Assembly (NCBI GenBank): GCA_932521035.1
Contig: OW051496.1
Location: 3,410,001-3,474,000 of the forward strand
Source: Oscheius dolichura
Taxonomy: Eukaryota; Nematoda; Chromadorea; Rhabditida; Rhabditidae
Length of the DNA: 64,000 bases
Direction: 5' to 3'
The translations under genes were made by a program, and so were the position numbers. Every line of letters starts with the position of its first letter. The stretch's first letter is position 1. The notes below the pieces were generated by a model. That model had not been told where the DNA came from, did no database searches, and worked only from the letters and a program-made list of their open reading frames with translations. Of the stretch, positions 32,215 to 44,800 are shown in pieces.

Positions 32215-34286
32215 TTACTCTGTGGAATTAGAAAGGATATCAGCCAAATGGCGGGGAATAACAATTGAAGGCATAAGGCTGCACACATTGGGAAGCTGGG
32301 GACCCTCTCTCCAGCTATTTCCATTAAATATTTCAGTTTTATCGAGACGTTTGTCTGTGTCCTTCCATCCTCCAATTACAAAAATCTCATCGTTAAGGAC
32401 TGCTGCAGAAAAGGAACTTCGAGGTTGTTTCATTGGCGGCAGTTGTTTCCATGTTCCTTTTCCTTCTAGATTACTCACTTCCAGTACAGTATTGAATCTT
32501 GTCTTTCCATCAAAACCTCCCATTAAAATAAGATTATTTCCATAAGAAACGAGAGAAGGACAATAAAGAGGTGTTGGCATAGCATTCAGCTCCGTCCAGA
32601 CACCACTCTCCGGGTCGAAACATTCCACACTTTTCAAAACATTCGAACCACCCCATCCACCACAGACGATGAATTTGCCATTATGAACTGCTGCAGCTGT
32701 ATAGGATCTTGGAGAGTTCATGTCTCTAAAACTTACATTATTACAATTTTTGATTCGACATAAAAAGCAGATCTAGGTGACCTGACCATATTTTGATAAA
32801 ACTTACGGCATTTTATTCCATTTGTTCTCTTTTGGATCATATCTTTCTACGCTTTTCAGGCACTTCTTATTTCCATCTTGTCCTCCAAACACCCAGATGG
32901 ATCCATTCCATTCCACACTGCTATTATTAATACACTGTCGCCCCTCATTCATATCTGCCAATTGTATCCATTTGAATGTTTTCTTGTCCAGTTTGTATAA
33001 TTCTTTCGTCATGAAATCACCACCGAATATATATAGATCGTTCTTGAGATATAGAGCTCCACCCGCTGAAGTCTTTTTCGGTATTTTCAATGCCAATTTT
33101 GTGCATCTATTTTCCATGAGAAGTATCAATTCATCATGACAAGTTTTGTCGTTTTGCCCACCTAGAACTAAGATCTGAAAGATTTTATAGGCTATGTGAC
33201 TCATAAGAAGCTCACAGTTTTCTTGCCCACGTGTCTAGATATAAATTTCACCCCATATTCCAAAGGGTCGAACCTCTGTACAATCTTATTATAATTTTGA
33301 AGTCGTTTCTCCTCCATTTTTTCCACTCAAAATCGGTGATAAATCTGTATTAAACTGAACATACTTTTAGACGACATCTTTTCAACTGATTTTTGCAATA
33401 CGCTGACAGCTGCCAAGACTGAAGAATACCTGTTTCTAACAACAATTTCAATAATTTCTCACCAGTCTGTAAATCGACGGAGACTACTTCCTGTCTTTCT
33501 AGAAGATAATTTCTTTTCATTTTTGCCTTCCCTACCTTCTATCTTCCTGTGAAGTTGGTTCTGCTTCGCTGTCAGCCCGTCTATTATTTTCTTCTCCATT
33601 CCCTCTAGTTTTTCCACTGTAATGGTTGAAATATATTACGAAACTTTTCATACCTCTAGTAGAAATTCCATCAACACTCTCCTGTAGCGTTGTTGTAGCA
33701 GCCGAAACTGGAAAAAAATCTTGTTTTGACAATTTAAATTTTTGCTCACCAGTCTCTAGGCGATTAGTAGAAGAAGTATTTCGTCCTGAGGAATCATTCC
33801 ATTTTTTACTGATATTGCTTACCTTCTGTCTCCCGTTGAAGTCGTCTCATTTCTTCTATCACCTCTCTCTTATTCCTTTCATTCCTCTCCTCATTTTCTA
33901 TGGCAATTGCCTCTGCTTCATACTTTGCCAAAACGGAGTCTTCCGTCATTTTCTTGACTGAAACGCTGTTATAAAAATCAAATAAAGAACAAACTGTCAG
34001 AAGAAATCTTCTCCATAGATGGTCCAATCGTTTTTCGTAGGCCATCTATTGCAGCCATGACTGGAATATCTTACAAAAAAAGCTCAAGCTACCCACCCAA
34101 ATTAGTCGTCGTCTTTTTTACATCTTCTGTTTCTTCTTTCGCCCCATTTGTGTCTTTATCCAATTTCATCTGTCTCACACTTTCGGCCAGTTCTTCTTTC
34201 TCCCTTTCCAACTTCTCTAATCGTTGAAGCAGTTCACCAATCGTTGTATCACCTTTGGGGTCCTTTTCCGAAGATTTGGCTTCCAT
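32215..34286 (-). CDS. kelch gene E: long coiled-coil plus kelch protein
   Basis: Nine exons, 34286-34097, 34060-33995, 33957-33823, 33707-33654, 33616-33536, 33418-33365, 33325-33216, 33174-32807 and 32725-32215, give 522 residues, the longest of the family. About 230 N-terminal residues are heptad-like (GELLQRLEKLEREKEELAES, VIEEMRRLQRETEG), then six kelch blades with GG pairs. Exon lengths 54 and 110 before the kelch start equal those of A, C and F, so they share ancestry exon by exon. Two TGATAAG sites lie 81-116 bp upstream. It has two 54-nt exons (33707 and 33418), probably an internal exon duplication. Confidence 0.85.
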
Positions 34287-34366
34287 GTTGAGGTCTAAAA
34301 CAAATTGTATGAGAATTGAGAAATTGAAAGAAGTAATGTGAACAAAGGCAGGGAGAGTGCGTCTTC

Positions 34367-34402
34367 TGATAAGCGATTTTCCCCTTTCGACGTCTTGATA
34401 AG
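34367..34402 (+). promoter_or_regulatory. paired GATA sites upstream of kelch gene E
   Basis: TGATAAG occurs at 34367-34373 and 34396-34402, about 81 and 110 bp upstream of the gene E start on the minus strand. Spacing and distance resemble the pairs at genes C and F even though surrounding sequence differs. The second site sits in CTTGATAAGAAACGG; gene F has TTTGATAAGAAACGG at 61405. Confidence 0.55.
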
Positions 34403-35640
34403 AAACGGAATTTGTTGTCTTTTTATGATGTATTCCTACACTGACTAATCCAACCTTCGAGTCCCATTTTCCCCAAGAAACGCCAAATTCAACGTTCCAT
34501 ATTTTTGCCCCATCTTGTCAGCTCGACAGGAAGTGACTGGTCGAATTCTGTCGAGTCGGAATGGCTTCTCCTGCAGTCAGTCTTCTCTCGTCTCCGGCGG
34601 CAAGCGGTCGTCTTCTTTAAACTACCAGGTCATCCATGGTTACGGTCCTTTTTCCCGCAGCTCATCCATGTTTAATGGGATGGAGGTTACGAGGATTGAA
34701 CTAAGCTTGAACATAGCTCAAAATGGAGTAAACCAGAAATTTGATTCACTAGACAGCGTTTCGAGACGAAAATATTGTTGTGGAGGCAATCCTCATCCAT
34801 CCCTTTTTGGGGACTCCTACTGACCGTCGAATTTGAGAAACAAGCGGGCCCATATTCTAAAAGTTCTTCTGTTTAGGATCCTAATCAGCTGCCAACCAGT
34901 GCCGTCTCGTATCCCTTCCCAGGGAATCGCTGGTTTCGGAAGGGAGAAGCGTTCGGGTGGCTGGGCGGAAGGCAACATGCTGAAAGCGACAAGCCCTCCC
35001 ATTTTCTCGAGGTTTCTCACCTAGAGTAGAAAGAGTAGAAAACACTCCCGTCTTTTGCTGCATGCTCTGTTCCTTTTATCCTCTCCGAGGGGGTGGAAAT
35101 TATCAAGAAGTCTGCTAAAGTAGGGAGAAATAGGACCAAGAAGAATACCATAGATGGGCAATCTGATCAATATGTTGTTGTGACACACTTCCGCGTTCCC
35201 TTATCTCGTTCCTAGGTGCAGGAGGCCTGCGTTTCCCCAAAAATAGAGCAGTACTCCAAAAGAAGAAAAATTGACTTCTCCGCCATCAACAGACAGTCTA
35301 TTTACTGTAAAAACCTGAAATTTACGGAATTTTAACGGAAAACCGGCGTCTGACCTGGATTTGTCGAATTTGAACCAGAAATTACGGAAGTAACCCGTCA
35401 GAAGCCAACGAATTTCATTGTTTCGTCAGCTGGTTGGAGGATGCCGTTGGATTTGGATAAATTTCTCTGCTATCATGCCAAAACCCGCAATTCGATACAC
35501 GACAAAAGTGTCAGTTTTCTTCTATACAAATCATCTTTGTGCGCCTTTTTCGTGGCCAAAAAAGATTCGGTCACTGTATTTTTTTGAATGCGCGCGCGCC
35601 GGGTAGATTACTGTAACCATGTTTAATTTTTAAATTTCAG
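34403..35640. other. region upstream of the phosphatase, no firm exon
   Basis: The 5' exons of the PP1-like gene must lie here, but none is certain. A candidate frame begins MPLDLDKFLCYHAKTRNS at about 35441; its available donor is in the wrong phase for the 35641 exon. The rest shows no repeat or other gene. Confidence 0.35.
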
Positions 35641-36974
35641 TTGAAATACAAAGAGAGCGAGCTGTTGGAGTTGTGTGAAATGACGACGAAGATCTTAGAG
35701 AACGAGAGCAGCCTGGCCACGATGAGCCCGCCCTGCACCATTGTCGGCGACGTAAGTGACACAACTTTGACGGTTGAAACGACAAAAATATAAAAGTTGC
35801 CAAATGCAAATAAATATTTTGTTTTAGATCCACGGTCAGTTCAACGACCTCCTTCGGATGTTTTCGACGGCCTCCAAGCAGAAGGGCCAGTGCGGTGCCT
35901 TCGCCGACAACTACGTCTTCCTCGGGGACTACGTCGACCGCGGACGGCATTCCCTCGAGTGCATCTGCTTCGTCTTCGCCCTAAAATGTAGATATCCCCA
36001 GCGGGTAAGGGTCTCGAAGCGAAGAGAGTAACCGATTGTTTCAGTACGTGCTGTTGAGAGGCAACCACGAGGTGCGCAACATCAACCGAGACTACGGCTT
36101 TTGGGACGAGCTCTGCGATCGTTTCAAGGGCAACAAAGGCGAGATGCTCTGGGAAGAGTTCAACAAGGTCTTCTCCCTCCTGCCGCTGGCCTGTCTCATC
36201 GGCAAGAAGATCCTCTGCATGCACGGCGGCCTCTCGGAATATCTGACGAGTCTCAAGGACATCGAGAACATCCCGCGCCCGCTGGACGACATCAATCAAA
36301 ACCCATTGGCCTTGGGTACTCATTTATGGGGTACTGTAATGAATCTAACGGTTTAGATCTGCTCTGGTCGGATCCCAACGTCTCTGGCAATGGATTTAAG
36401 CCGAACGGAGTCCGCGGGGTCAGCGTCTTCTTCGGGGAGGATGTCGTCGAGGCCACTTGCAAGCGTCTCAGCGTCGATCTCATCGTCCGAGCCCATCAGG
36501 TTCAAATTCCCGCCGCTTTTTATATAATAAATTCAGATGATGATGTCGGGATTCGGCTTCTTTGCCGGCCGCAAGCTGGTGACGATCTTCACGGCTCCGC
36601 GTTACCAGTCCGACATGCCGAATGCCGGCGCCATTCTGAAGATTGCAGCCAACGGCCATATGGGAGTCCATACGCTGATCCCGCCGCTGGAAGAGCCGGC
36701 CCCTGGGGAAGAGGGACAGCCGCCGGCGGATGAAAGCGCATCGAGCAGCTGCTTCTCTGGGAAGGAAGAGGAAGGAGCGAAGAAGATGGAGGCGGAGAGG
36801 AAGAAACGGACAGAGGCCAAGAAGAACAAGAAGAAGAAGAAGAGAGGCAAGGTCAGCAAGAAGAGAAAGTCCGACCGGCAGTCGTCGTCGTCCGGCTCGG
36901 ACACCGCGGCCAGTAAGAAGAAGCAGTCGGACAGGCAGCCGTCCTCCGGCTCGGAAACCCCGGCCAGCAACTAG
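35641..36974 (+). CDS. PP1-like serine/threonine phosphatase with Lys-rich tail (5' end missing)
   Basis: Exons 35641-35751, 35828-36004, 36045-36315, 36357-36499 and 36537-36974 give 379 residues in frame; the first one or two exons upstream are not identified. All catalytic motifs are present: GD|IHGQ, GDYVDRG, LRGNHE, the metal-binding CMHGGLS and RAHQ. The usual APxYC loop reads APRYQ, and the sequence around the active site is divergent (NISRD and [11 protein letters not shown] regions). After residue about 290 a tail of roughly 85 residues is rich in Glu, Ser and Lys ([17 protein letters not shown]), a probable nuclear or nucleic-acid-binding tail. Nematodes have many such PP1 relatives, often germline; that use here is inference. 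AATAAA at 37012. Confidence 0.85.
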
Positions 36975-37212
36975 CCACACGACACAGAATTCGACACAGA
37001 ACAAACAAATTCAATAAAACGCGATACTGTTATTACTCTTATTCTTGTTTTACTTCCCCTTTATCTGTTTTTTCGTCCACTTCTACAATGCTGTTCTTGG
37101 GAACTCGTTTGGTTACGGTAATCTGCTATCGGAGGTCTTCTAGTCAATTTTTCTGCAAAATTCTCTAGCTGTTTTTAGCTAGCTAGATTTCACAACTGTT
37201 TGCGATGACTGT

Positions 37213-37254
37213 CTTATCAAACTAGGCTATAAAACGGCCATATCAACCTTATCA
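37213..37254 (+). promoter_or_regulatory. GATA pair and TATA box of kelch gene G
   Basis: CTTATCA at 37213-37219 and 37248-37254 (TGATAAG on the other strand) flank CTATAAAA at 37227-37234. They lie 110-150 bp before the ATG at 37363. Same motif pair as at genes C, E and F. Confidence 0.5.
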
Positions 37255-37362
37255 TTCATCAGTTAGTAAATATAAACACCTTTTGGAATGGCCCCGTTCT
37301 CACTCACTCGTCATTTATTCACTCTCCTTGTATTCTTCCAAATATTTCGATCCGTTTCCAGA

Positions 37363-39179
37363 ATGGGAAATATTCTCTCCGTCTCAGAAGAGTCACAAGC
37401 TACTGAAATTGCTGTAGAATGTCAACCACCAGAAGAGGAAAAGGGCGAAGAAGTGGTGGAGACACTAGCTGAGGGAGTGGAACAGTTGAAAGTGGAGGGG
37501 GAGAGTGAGTTTTTTGTGGAAATTGTGACAAATCTTCCATGTTTTTAGGGGCTACGAAAGAAGAAAAGACTGCTGGTAAGAAATTGTAATATTTATTTTT
37601 GCTTTTTTTATGCAATGGAATTTGTTTATTATTCCATTTGCGGCAATACTCCGTTAGTCAAGTATATCTGTAATATTTTAGTTGAAACCGAAGAAGAACT
37701 GGCCGAGCCGGCAGAAGAAAAAGCCAAAGAAGTGACAGAAATTACTGGATTGGCAATTGAGAATACAGAGGAATCTGTAGAGACCAAAATTCAAGAACCA
37801 GATGGGGCGGTGGAAGCAGAAACCGAGAAAACTGGAGGAATTGAAGAGCAGCCAAAAACGGAAGGAGGATCATTGGACTCGGAGAAGACGGTAATTTCTA
37901 CAAGAACTGAAAATTATAATTTTTTGAAGATTTTAATTCTGGGAGGGGAGAATTCCCAAAAGGGAATGTTTGACGAGATGTTTGTATTGAATGAGGACCG
38001 TACCAAATGGATTGAACTGCCCATAAGACTCCCTCATCCGATGGCCGGCGGTGGGGCTGTCGTTCTTGACGGGAACATCTACATCTTCGGAGGATACTAC
38101 GAATACAGTAGTCTACACGTCTGGGACAACGAGAACAAGAAATGGAAACAGTTGACCGATATGAACGACGGACGGGCGGATATCACGAACAGCTGTCTGA
38201 CTTATAATGGAGCAATCTGGGCACTCGGAGGATACACGGGAAGAAGCGAAATCCTAAAAAGTGTCGAAAGATATGATCCAGAAGAGGATAAATGGATAGA
38301 AATGCCGTAAGTTGAACCTTTCTATTCCATAATCTAGCGATGAGCGATTTTGGAAACGTCAAATTTCAAATGTTTTCTATCCCCCTCAAAAGCCTTTTGC
38401 AATAAGAAAGTGAATATTTTGAATTTACTATCATATCTCCTAACACCATATAAGGAAAGGAAATGGTGAATAAATTGTCAATATTGGCCATATTCCTTTT
38501 TGTCCGCATTGTTTTACTATCATATCTCCTCGTGCGGCTATCATTCAACCCGAAATGTTCAATGGTGGGGTGCGTCATCAAATGTCAAGATCAAAGTAGA
38601 GCTCCAACTGGCTGCGTCTAGCCTGAGCTTTTTTAATCCCAAAGCCGCCGGAGGCATACTAGTTATATACATACTAGTTATAGGTCGATGAGATGTTCCC
38701 GGAGACAGGCAGCTGCAGCAGTTTCCAACGGAAAAATCGTAGTCTGTGGCGGAATGAATAAGGATCGGATTTCCGTGCCGTTGAGCAGTGTAGAATGTTT
38801 CGACCCGGAGGGCGGAGTCTGGTCCGAATGGGACGAGATGCCATCCCCTCTCCGTGGCCACTGTATATTCTCCTACGGCAATGCGTTGGCAGTACTGGGT
38901 GGCCATGATGGAGACAGCTGCGTATCCTCGGCGATAGTATGGGCAGAAACTGACAAATGGTACGTCTCGCCGATGTCAATGAACCATCCGTGTCGATTAT
39001 TCACTGTCGCAATGCTCGATGGGAAATTGGTGGCTATTGGTGGATGGAACAAAAGAGGACGACAGGATCTAAGTCGAGTTGAAATGATGACTGTCGACGG
39101 CTGGACACCGGGACCTGATCTTCCCTATGAATGTAGCCAACTGTCTTCTCTTGTAATTCCCCGGAACATGTTTGATTGA
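37363..39179 (+). CDS. kelch gene G: acidic N-terminus plus kelch protein
   Basis: Five exons, 37363-37504, 37549-37575, 37682-37890, 37930-38306 and 38684-39179, give 416 residues. The protein starts MGNILS, a match to the N-myristoylation pattern, so membrane attachment is possible. Residues 7-126 are very acidic and low-complexity (EEELAEPAEEKAKEVTE), not a strong coil. The kelch part has six blades (ILILGG, IYIFGG, IWALGG, IVVCGG, LAVLGG, LVAIGG). Junction phases match the rest of the family. TTTCCAG directly before the ATG (37355-37361) fits a spliced-leader site. The last intron (377 nt) is longer than in relatives. Confidence 0.83.
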
Positions 39180-41617
39180 TTCTTTTATGTTTTACTCTTC
39201 ATTGAAATAAATATATCCGTGCTTCAGGCTATTCTCTCGTCAGCTCCTGAAGCTCTATTTTGGTAAGTAATTATTTGTGGAGCATGATTTCAAAAGAAAC
39301 TATTTGATGAAACCAACTATTTCGAGACATGGCCACTAAAATACCAAGATTGATCAGATCTGAAATGCGAAACCATGACAATGACAGCCAACTCAGGGGA
39401 AGTGCTCAATCTCAAAAGTTTCTCTGCATAGTAAATAAAGTCATTTTGAAGTTCAGAGAAAAAGACTTTTCTAGGTAAGAGTTTTTTTTGTTTCGGAGGG
39501 AATAGAAATTGGTAAGGAACGTGACATTTCAGTGCAATCTGGGTATTTGGCCCTTGTAAGACACTGAAAATGACACTTTTTAGCACATCCATTTACTTGA
39601 CGACCGACGAAAATGAAAATCTACCGTTCTACTGGTCGTTTATTTACTGACAGCATCGGGTATTATTCAATCAACGTGCGATAGTCGTTTCTACGAATAA
39701 TTTGTAAATGCAAATAATGATTTTTCTGGTTTCAAAGGAAGGAGAAATAGAAGACAAATGAAACTTTCTTCTGTTTTTACCTCCATGTTCCAGTCAAAAT
39801 GTGTGAAAGTGATGTTTCCTTAAGAGCTGAAGAAGTATTTTGATATTGTCTCGTTAATAGTGACGAAGAAAGCAGTCCAAATAGTACACAAAACTCTGGT
39901 TTATAACCTCCACAGAACGTTTTTTTTCTTCTCTATTTCAGGAAAGAACTAAAACTGAACTCTTCCAGACAGTTCCAAAACAGGTAAACACTTACTCCTT
40001 CCGTCTAGCTATTATCACCCGCCGCCCTCTCCCTCCCTTCTCCCTCCACGTGTCAACTAAACAGGGAAGTCTGGAGTTGCGAACCAAGGGAAAAAGTACC
40101 ATAATCCCGGTATTATGGAATGCCTTTATAACCCAGCTGACCGGAACGTTACGGAACAGTTGCCAGCCACAGACACTCCTACGCAGACATTCTCGAAATG
40201 TTCTTTGCTGGGAGGAAAGCAGACGATGTTTCGCTTACCATTCAAATAAAGAAAAGCGAGCTTCCTGTACTGTAGTGGTCAACCTTGCTATAATTCATAA
40301 TCCTGATAAAACACCTGGCAATTCATTCCTTTCCTTCTAGTTTTTCACCACCTCTATAAAACAGTTGATTTTATCCTCTTCTGTTCTTCCTTCCCTTGAC
40401 AAATTGTGAAGTGTGTACTGTGAGTAGCGTTGCCATTAGCATATATTAGATTAGGAGGTCAGAGGGAGCAATCGTTCGGGAACGCGCAGTCCACGCCCGG
40501 TAGTACCAGTTTTCCCTATATAGAGTTCATTTGTTCATATACAGTGAAAAGATCAGGAACACAAAGGGGTTCCCTTATTTGGTAATCATTTCCCTATAAT
40601 GTTTTACCCATCCTTCTTATACTCTCCGATTTCTTTCTTGACAATTTGACTTTGTATGAAAAAAAGATCTGATTCCAGCATTTTAATCATTTTTTTGCGG
40701 TTCCCATTTCTTTAGAATAGGAAGAGGACGTGACAGATTCGCCGGAAGAAATGCGATATTCGCCCATTCCACCGGGCGAACTATTCCCTTGAGCTCTGTC
40801 TCCCTGTAACCAGTACCTTTTCCGTCCATCCAATGCTTCACCATGCACTCATTAGACTTGCTATCTTGTTGTTCTCAGTATATATGCTGGAAAGATGAGC
40901 ACATGAAATTTTCTTATTTAAATTTTCTTTTTCAATTTTGTCCTTGTTTCATCCCTCCTTGATATATCACCCGTCTTCCATTTTGACAATACCACCTTCC
41001 TTTTGTCTTGCAAATAAACGTAGAGTTTAGTTTGGGGTAGTTTTCACCGTTTCTGGCATTTCCAGTATTCTTTTGAATAAATGGACATTGCAAACATGAC
41101 TGGGACGACAAATGGAAGTTTATATCGAGGGCAATACAGTATTCCTTAAAACCGCCTCCTTTTTATTAGCCGTGGCCCCATTCCTATCTGTTTCCTGTGT
41201 TCTTCTAGTGTTTTACAAATTCTTATAAAAGATTTCCCGTCTTTCAGATAGTATTCACACAGTTGAGCGTTCAGGAGTTCGATATATTTTCTTTTACTGA
41301 ACAACTAAACCACTTACCTTCCATAGAATGCCCAATACTCGAAGAGAAAAGTGCAGGTCGCAGCTTTGTGTTGCGGAAGAGTCTTTTTCAAGGACGGCGT
41401 GTCTTCTTTACACTAATTATGCTAGCTAGCCGTTGACCTTTATTTGTATGCATTTTTAAGGAATTCCCACACTTCGTGGCGATGCAATAACCCCTTTCCT
41501 CTTTTCTTCCTTTCATTCTCTATCCAAAGCAGAAGGGAATCCACTTGTTGGCAATATCTTTCACATTCTTCACAAAATTTGAACCGGGAAATTCGATTTA
41601 CAACGAATTGAACTCTT
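39180..41617. other. intergenic, no supported gene
   Basis: About 2.4 kb without paired splice sites around coding sequence. Short frames exist at 39317-39592 (minus), 40050-40340 (plus) and 41440-41640 (minus). The last one ends right before CAAATAAAG and is rich in charged residues (ERVQFVVNRISRFKFCEECE), so it could be a terminal exon, but its upstream phase does not connect. Nothing else seen. Confidence 0.35.
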
Positions 41618-41776
41618 TCACCATTCTTTCCTTTTACCAATTAGCTGCAGCCATGGAAGATTTCTAATAGTCAGTGTGACCTGATCATCGACGTACCGGC
41701 GGTTTCTGGCCATTTCCCTGATTTTCTCCCGTTGTTCCTTATCAATCCCCGCATCTTCTTCGCTAAAGAGAGACAT
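41618..41776 (-). CDS. small ORF head-to-head with the MFSD8-like gene
   Basis: Continuous frame of 52 residues, MSLFSEEDAGIDKEQREKIR and onward to RKEW and stop. Its start lies 100 bp from the start of the divergent transporter gene. Charged and helical at the N-terminus. A CCGCCG|GTACGT donor inside could make it the first exon of a longer gene. Not recognised. Confidence 0.3.
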   Translation of the reverse strand: MSLFSEEDAGIDKEQREKIREMARNRRYVDDQVTLTIRNLPWLQLIGKRKEW

Positions 41777-41876
41777 TTGGGTGCCGTTTGCGTTCTCTTT
41801 TTTTTCTTCTTCCCGGTGATAAATGAGCTAATTTCTGTTGCTACTTCCCTGAAATAACGGTCAACTTTCAGCAGCC

Positions 41877-44800
41877 ATGACGATCAGAAACGACACCCGA
41901 GACAGTCACGACGACGACAAGAAAAAACTCGAAATGGATCTCTCCGAGCTGTCGTTTGAGGTATCTTTTCCATTTTTGAATTATCTATTCACTCGGGAGG
42001 GGATTGTGGTCAGGAGGAACACCCGCTATCATTTTAACCCCTCGCGAAAAAAACGAGTGAGAGGAAAAACCACCGAATGACACAATGGAAGCCGATTAGT
42101 TTACCGGATTATGCTGGGAGTTAATAGCGGCGACCTTTCCTCGAAACGGGAGTGTGTGCGTGGACAGAAAAAGTCAAAAACATAGGGGACTATGCTGAGG
42201 AAAAGAGCGATGGTGGAGCAATAGATTGACGATTGACCAGTGGCCAGACTTGAAGCTGGCCCTTGGTCATTCAATTGCTCACTTGAAACAAGAAAGCACC
42301 AAACTTTCGCCTAAGACTTCCATACTGATTGAAGTCAATGGCATCCTTCAATATAAATGGAGGTTTCGAAACAGAAAACTATACCGCGGCAAGTAGCTTA
42401 CGGAATAGGGCTGCCAGGCGTTATTTTGTACGTAATGTTTTTTTCGTCACGTTACCTCCCCGAAAAATATATTTCTTTGAGAAATGCATTTTTGCAGGAA
42501 ATCTACGTACAAAATAACCGATTTTTTTCTAGTACGCAGACGTCATCTCGTTTTATAATTCAGTTATTGGTGCTTTTCTTATTTTTTTTACTGGTAAATG
42601 TAGCCAACGTCATGGGTAAAAACATGAACACAAAAGATAAATGCAGTTTTCAAAGAAATGTATTTTTCGGAGAGGTAACGTGAGGAAAAAGACATTACGT
42701 ACAAAATAACGCCTGGCAGCCCTATAGAAGTCGGGGCAAAAGTTCATGAAAATATAATTGAATTACCAATAGGGAAGGCAAAAAAGTTCGCGTAAATCAG
42801 CCCGTACTGTTGTAGGACACTCTATGAAAACCCATTTTAGCACTTTTCAGCACTGAACTCTCCAAATTGAGCCATGCATACGGCGCTGTTACTATATGGG
42901 CGGGCTAAAACATAGAGGCAAACAAAAGTTTCTAGGAAATCTCTCAAAGTTCCCTTCCACTGCGGAAAACTCCTTGGCATGCCATCTATGCCTGTGGATT
43001 GACGTCGATGCTCCAAACTGCTCAAACCTTTATCTATTTCAATTCCATCTGGCCTTATTTGAAAACGGTAGGTTCTCTAATCACCCCCGCATTTCGAATC
43101 TCCCTTTTATAGCGAGATCCAGAGATGTCGGAGAGCGTCGTCGGCTACATTTTCGGGGCTTTCAATATTTCCCGCTGTTTTTCGACCATTCTCTTCGGGT
43201 ATTTATACAATCGCCTCGGGCAGGTAGGGTCCCGACGGGAACAGAAAGAAAAAGTGCCATTTTTAGGTGAGACTCCCTCTTCTAATTGGATTTTTCCTAG
43301 CCTCTCTAGGAAATTTCATGTACATTCTTGTAGATCTCTTGCCGGTTACGGTAATAGAGCCGACTATGCTGGTGGCTTGGGTTGTTTTTGGAGTGGGAAC
43401 GGGTAATTTTGCCTTATTTTCAACGGAAAATGGGTGAAATTTCCAGGTAATTCAGCGCTGTTGAGGACATTTGCCGTGACGGCGGCCGCTGAAGAAGACC
43501 GGACGAAATCCGTCTCAATTGTGGAAATTGGAATGGCTATCGGGTCGATTATTGGCACAGGTACACAATCAGCCTTTTTTATATCTACTGCTTTTTCAAA
43601 TGAACGACTTATAAATAAACGAGAAATCCCGAAAAACGGTTTTTGGCAAAGTTTGAAACGGCCGCCAAAATTTTTGGCTCCTGGCTGGAAAGTTTAATTT
43701 CTGCTGTGAATTTTCTTCAGACGTTCCTCTACCTAGCGCAACCGAAGAAATTTTTTTTTAAAATTTGGCCCACAAATAAGAAAGTTATGAGGCCATCACA
43801 AGGACTTCGGACGCGACCTAATAGAAGGGTTAGCATCTGCGCCAATGCGTCAATTAGCCTTTTGTGGAACACAAAAAGTAGAAATGCAGAACTTTCGCAG
43901 CTCGCTAAAATGTAGGCTAATCCAAAAAGTGGGAAATTGATACATTCACTAGGAAAAGAACCAAAAATTTCAGCTGCTTTCTAATCTGAAACCGAAATTT
44001 TATTGAGAAAATGGAAACATCTTTAATCAAAGCCAATGAAACTGTTACATTATGAATCTTTGACGATACCCAAAAAAATATGGGGTAACGCCAATTGTCT
44101 CTCGAAATAAGGGAAAAGGTAGTTGAGGATTGGGAGATCCGAATCCTAACAGGGTGTACGCCAATTGCAATTCGTTTTGAAGCTGAAATGTAGGATTTTA
44201 TCCGTGAAAATTGAAATTGTAATGATAAAAAATGACAACTGTGAAAAGCTTCAAGATAACCTTATAAAGAGGGCAGAAGTGCTGTTGCTACTGCCTATTC
44301 TGCCAGGTTAAAAAATACATTATCTTCTGAAGAAGGTGAAAACACCGCAGTGTAGGTTACCCACTTTCTCCTTATGCTAATCAAAACCGCAAATTCCACA
44401 ATACAATTCCTAGAAACGTAGCGAATAGTCGCTTATCCAATCCAAATTTCCTACATTTTGACAATAGTTTGTATTTTCGAGCAAATAGAAAACCACATTT
44501 TTATGTCTTCCAGCTTCTTGATTCGTAGCAGTGACTTCTTCCAGGTCTTCAACTGATGGTCAGTCCCCTTGGAAGCGAAGGAGTCGTCCTCTCCTTCTAC
44601 CGGCTGAACATCTACACGGCTCCCGCTCTGCTGGCTTTCCTCTTCAGTATCCTGGGCATTTTTGTCATTACCTTCGCCTTCAAGGAACGGTCAAGGAATA
44701 CGGTGAATCCTCAAGAGAAAGCAGTACAGCAGTCATCAATCGATGTGAGATTCTTATTATTTTGGGAAAACATTAATTTTTAGAAATTGGCGCTGCTTCC

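Noticed and set aside
36480-37004. 174-codon minus-strand frame opposite the phosphatase tail
   Set aside because: Leu/Arg/Pro-rich mirror of the repetitive Lys/Glu/Ser codons; the plus strand has all phosphatase motifs.
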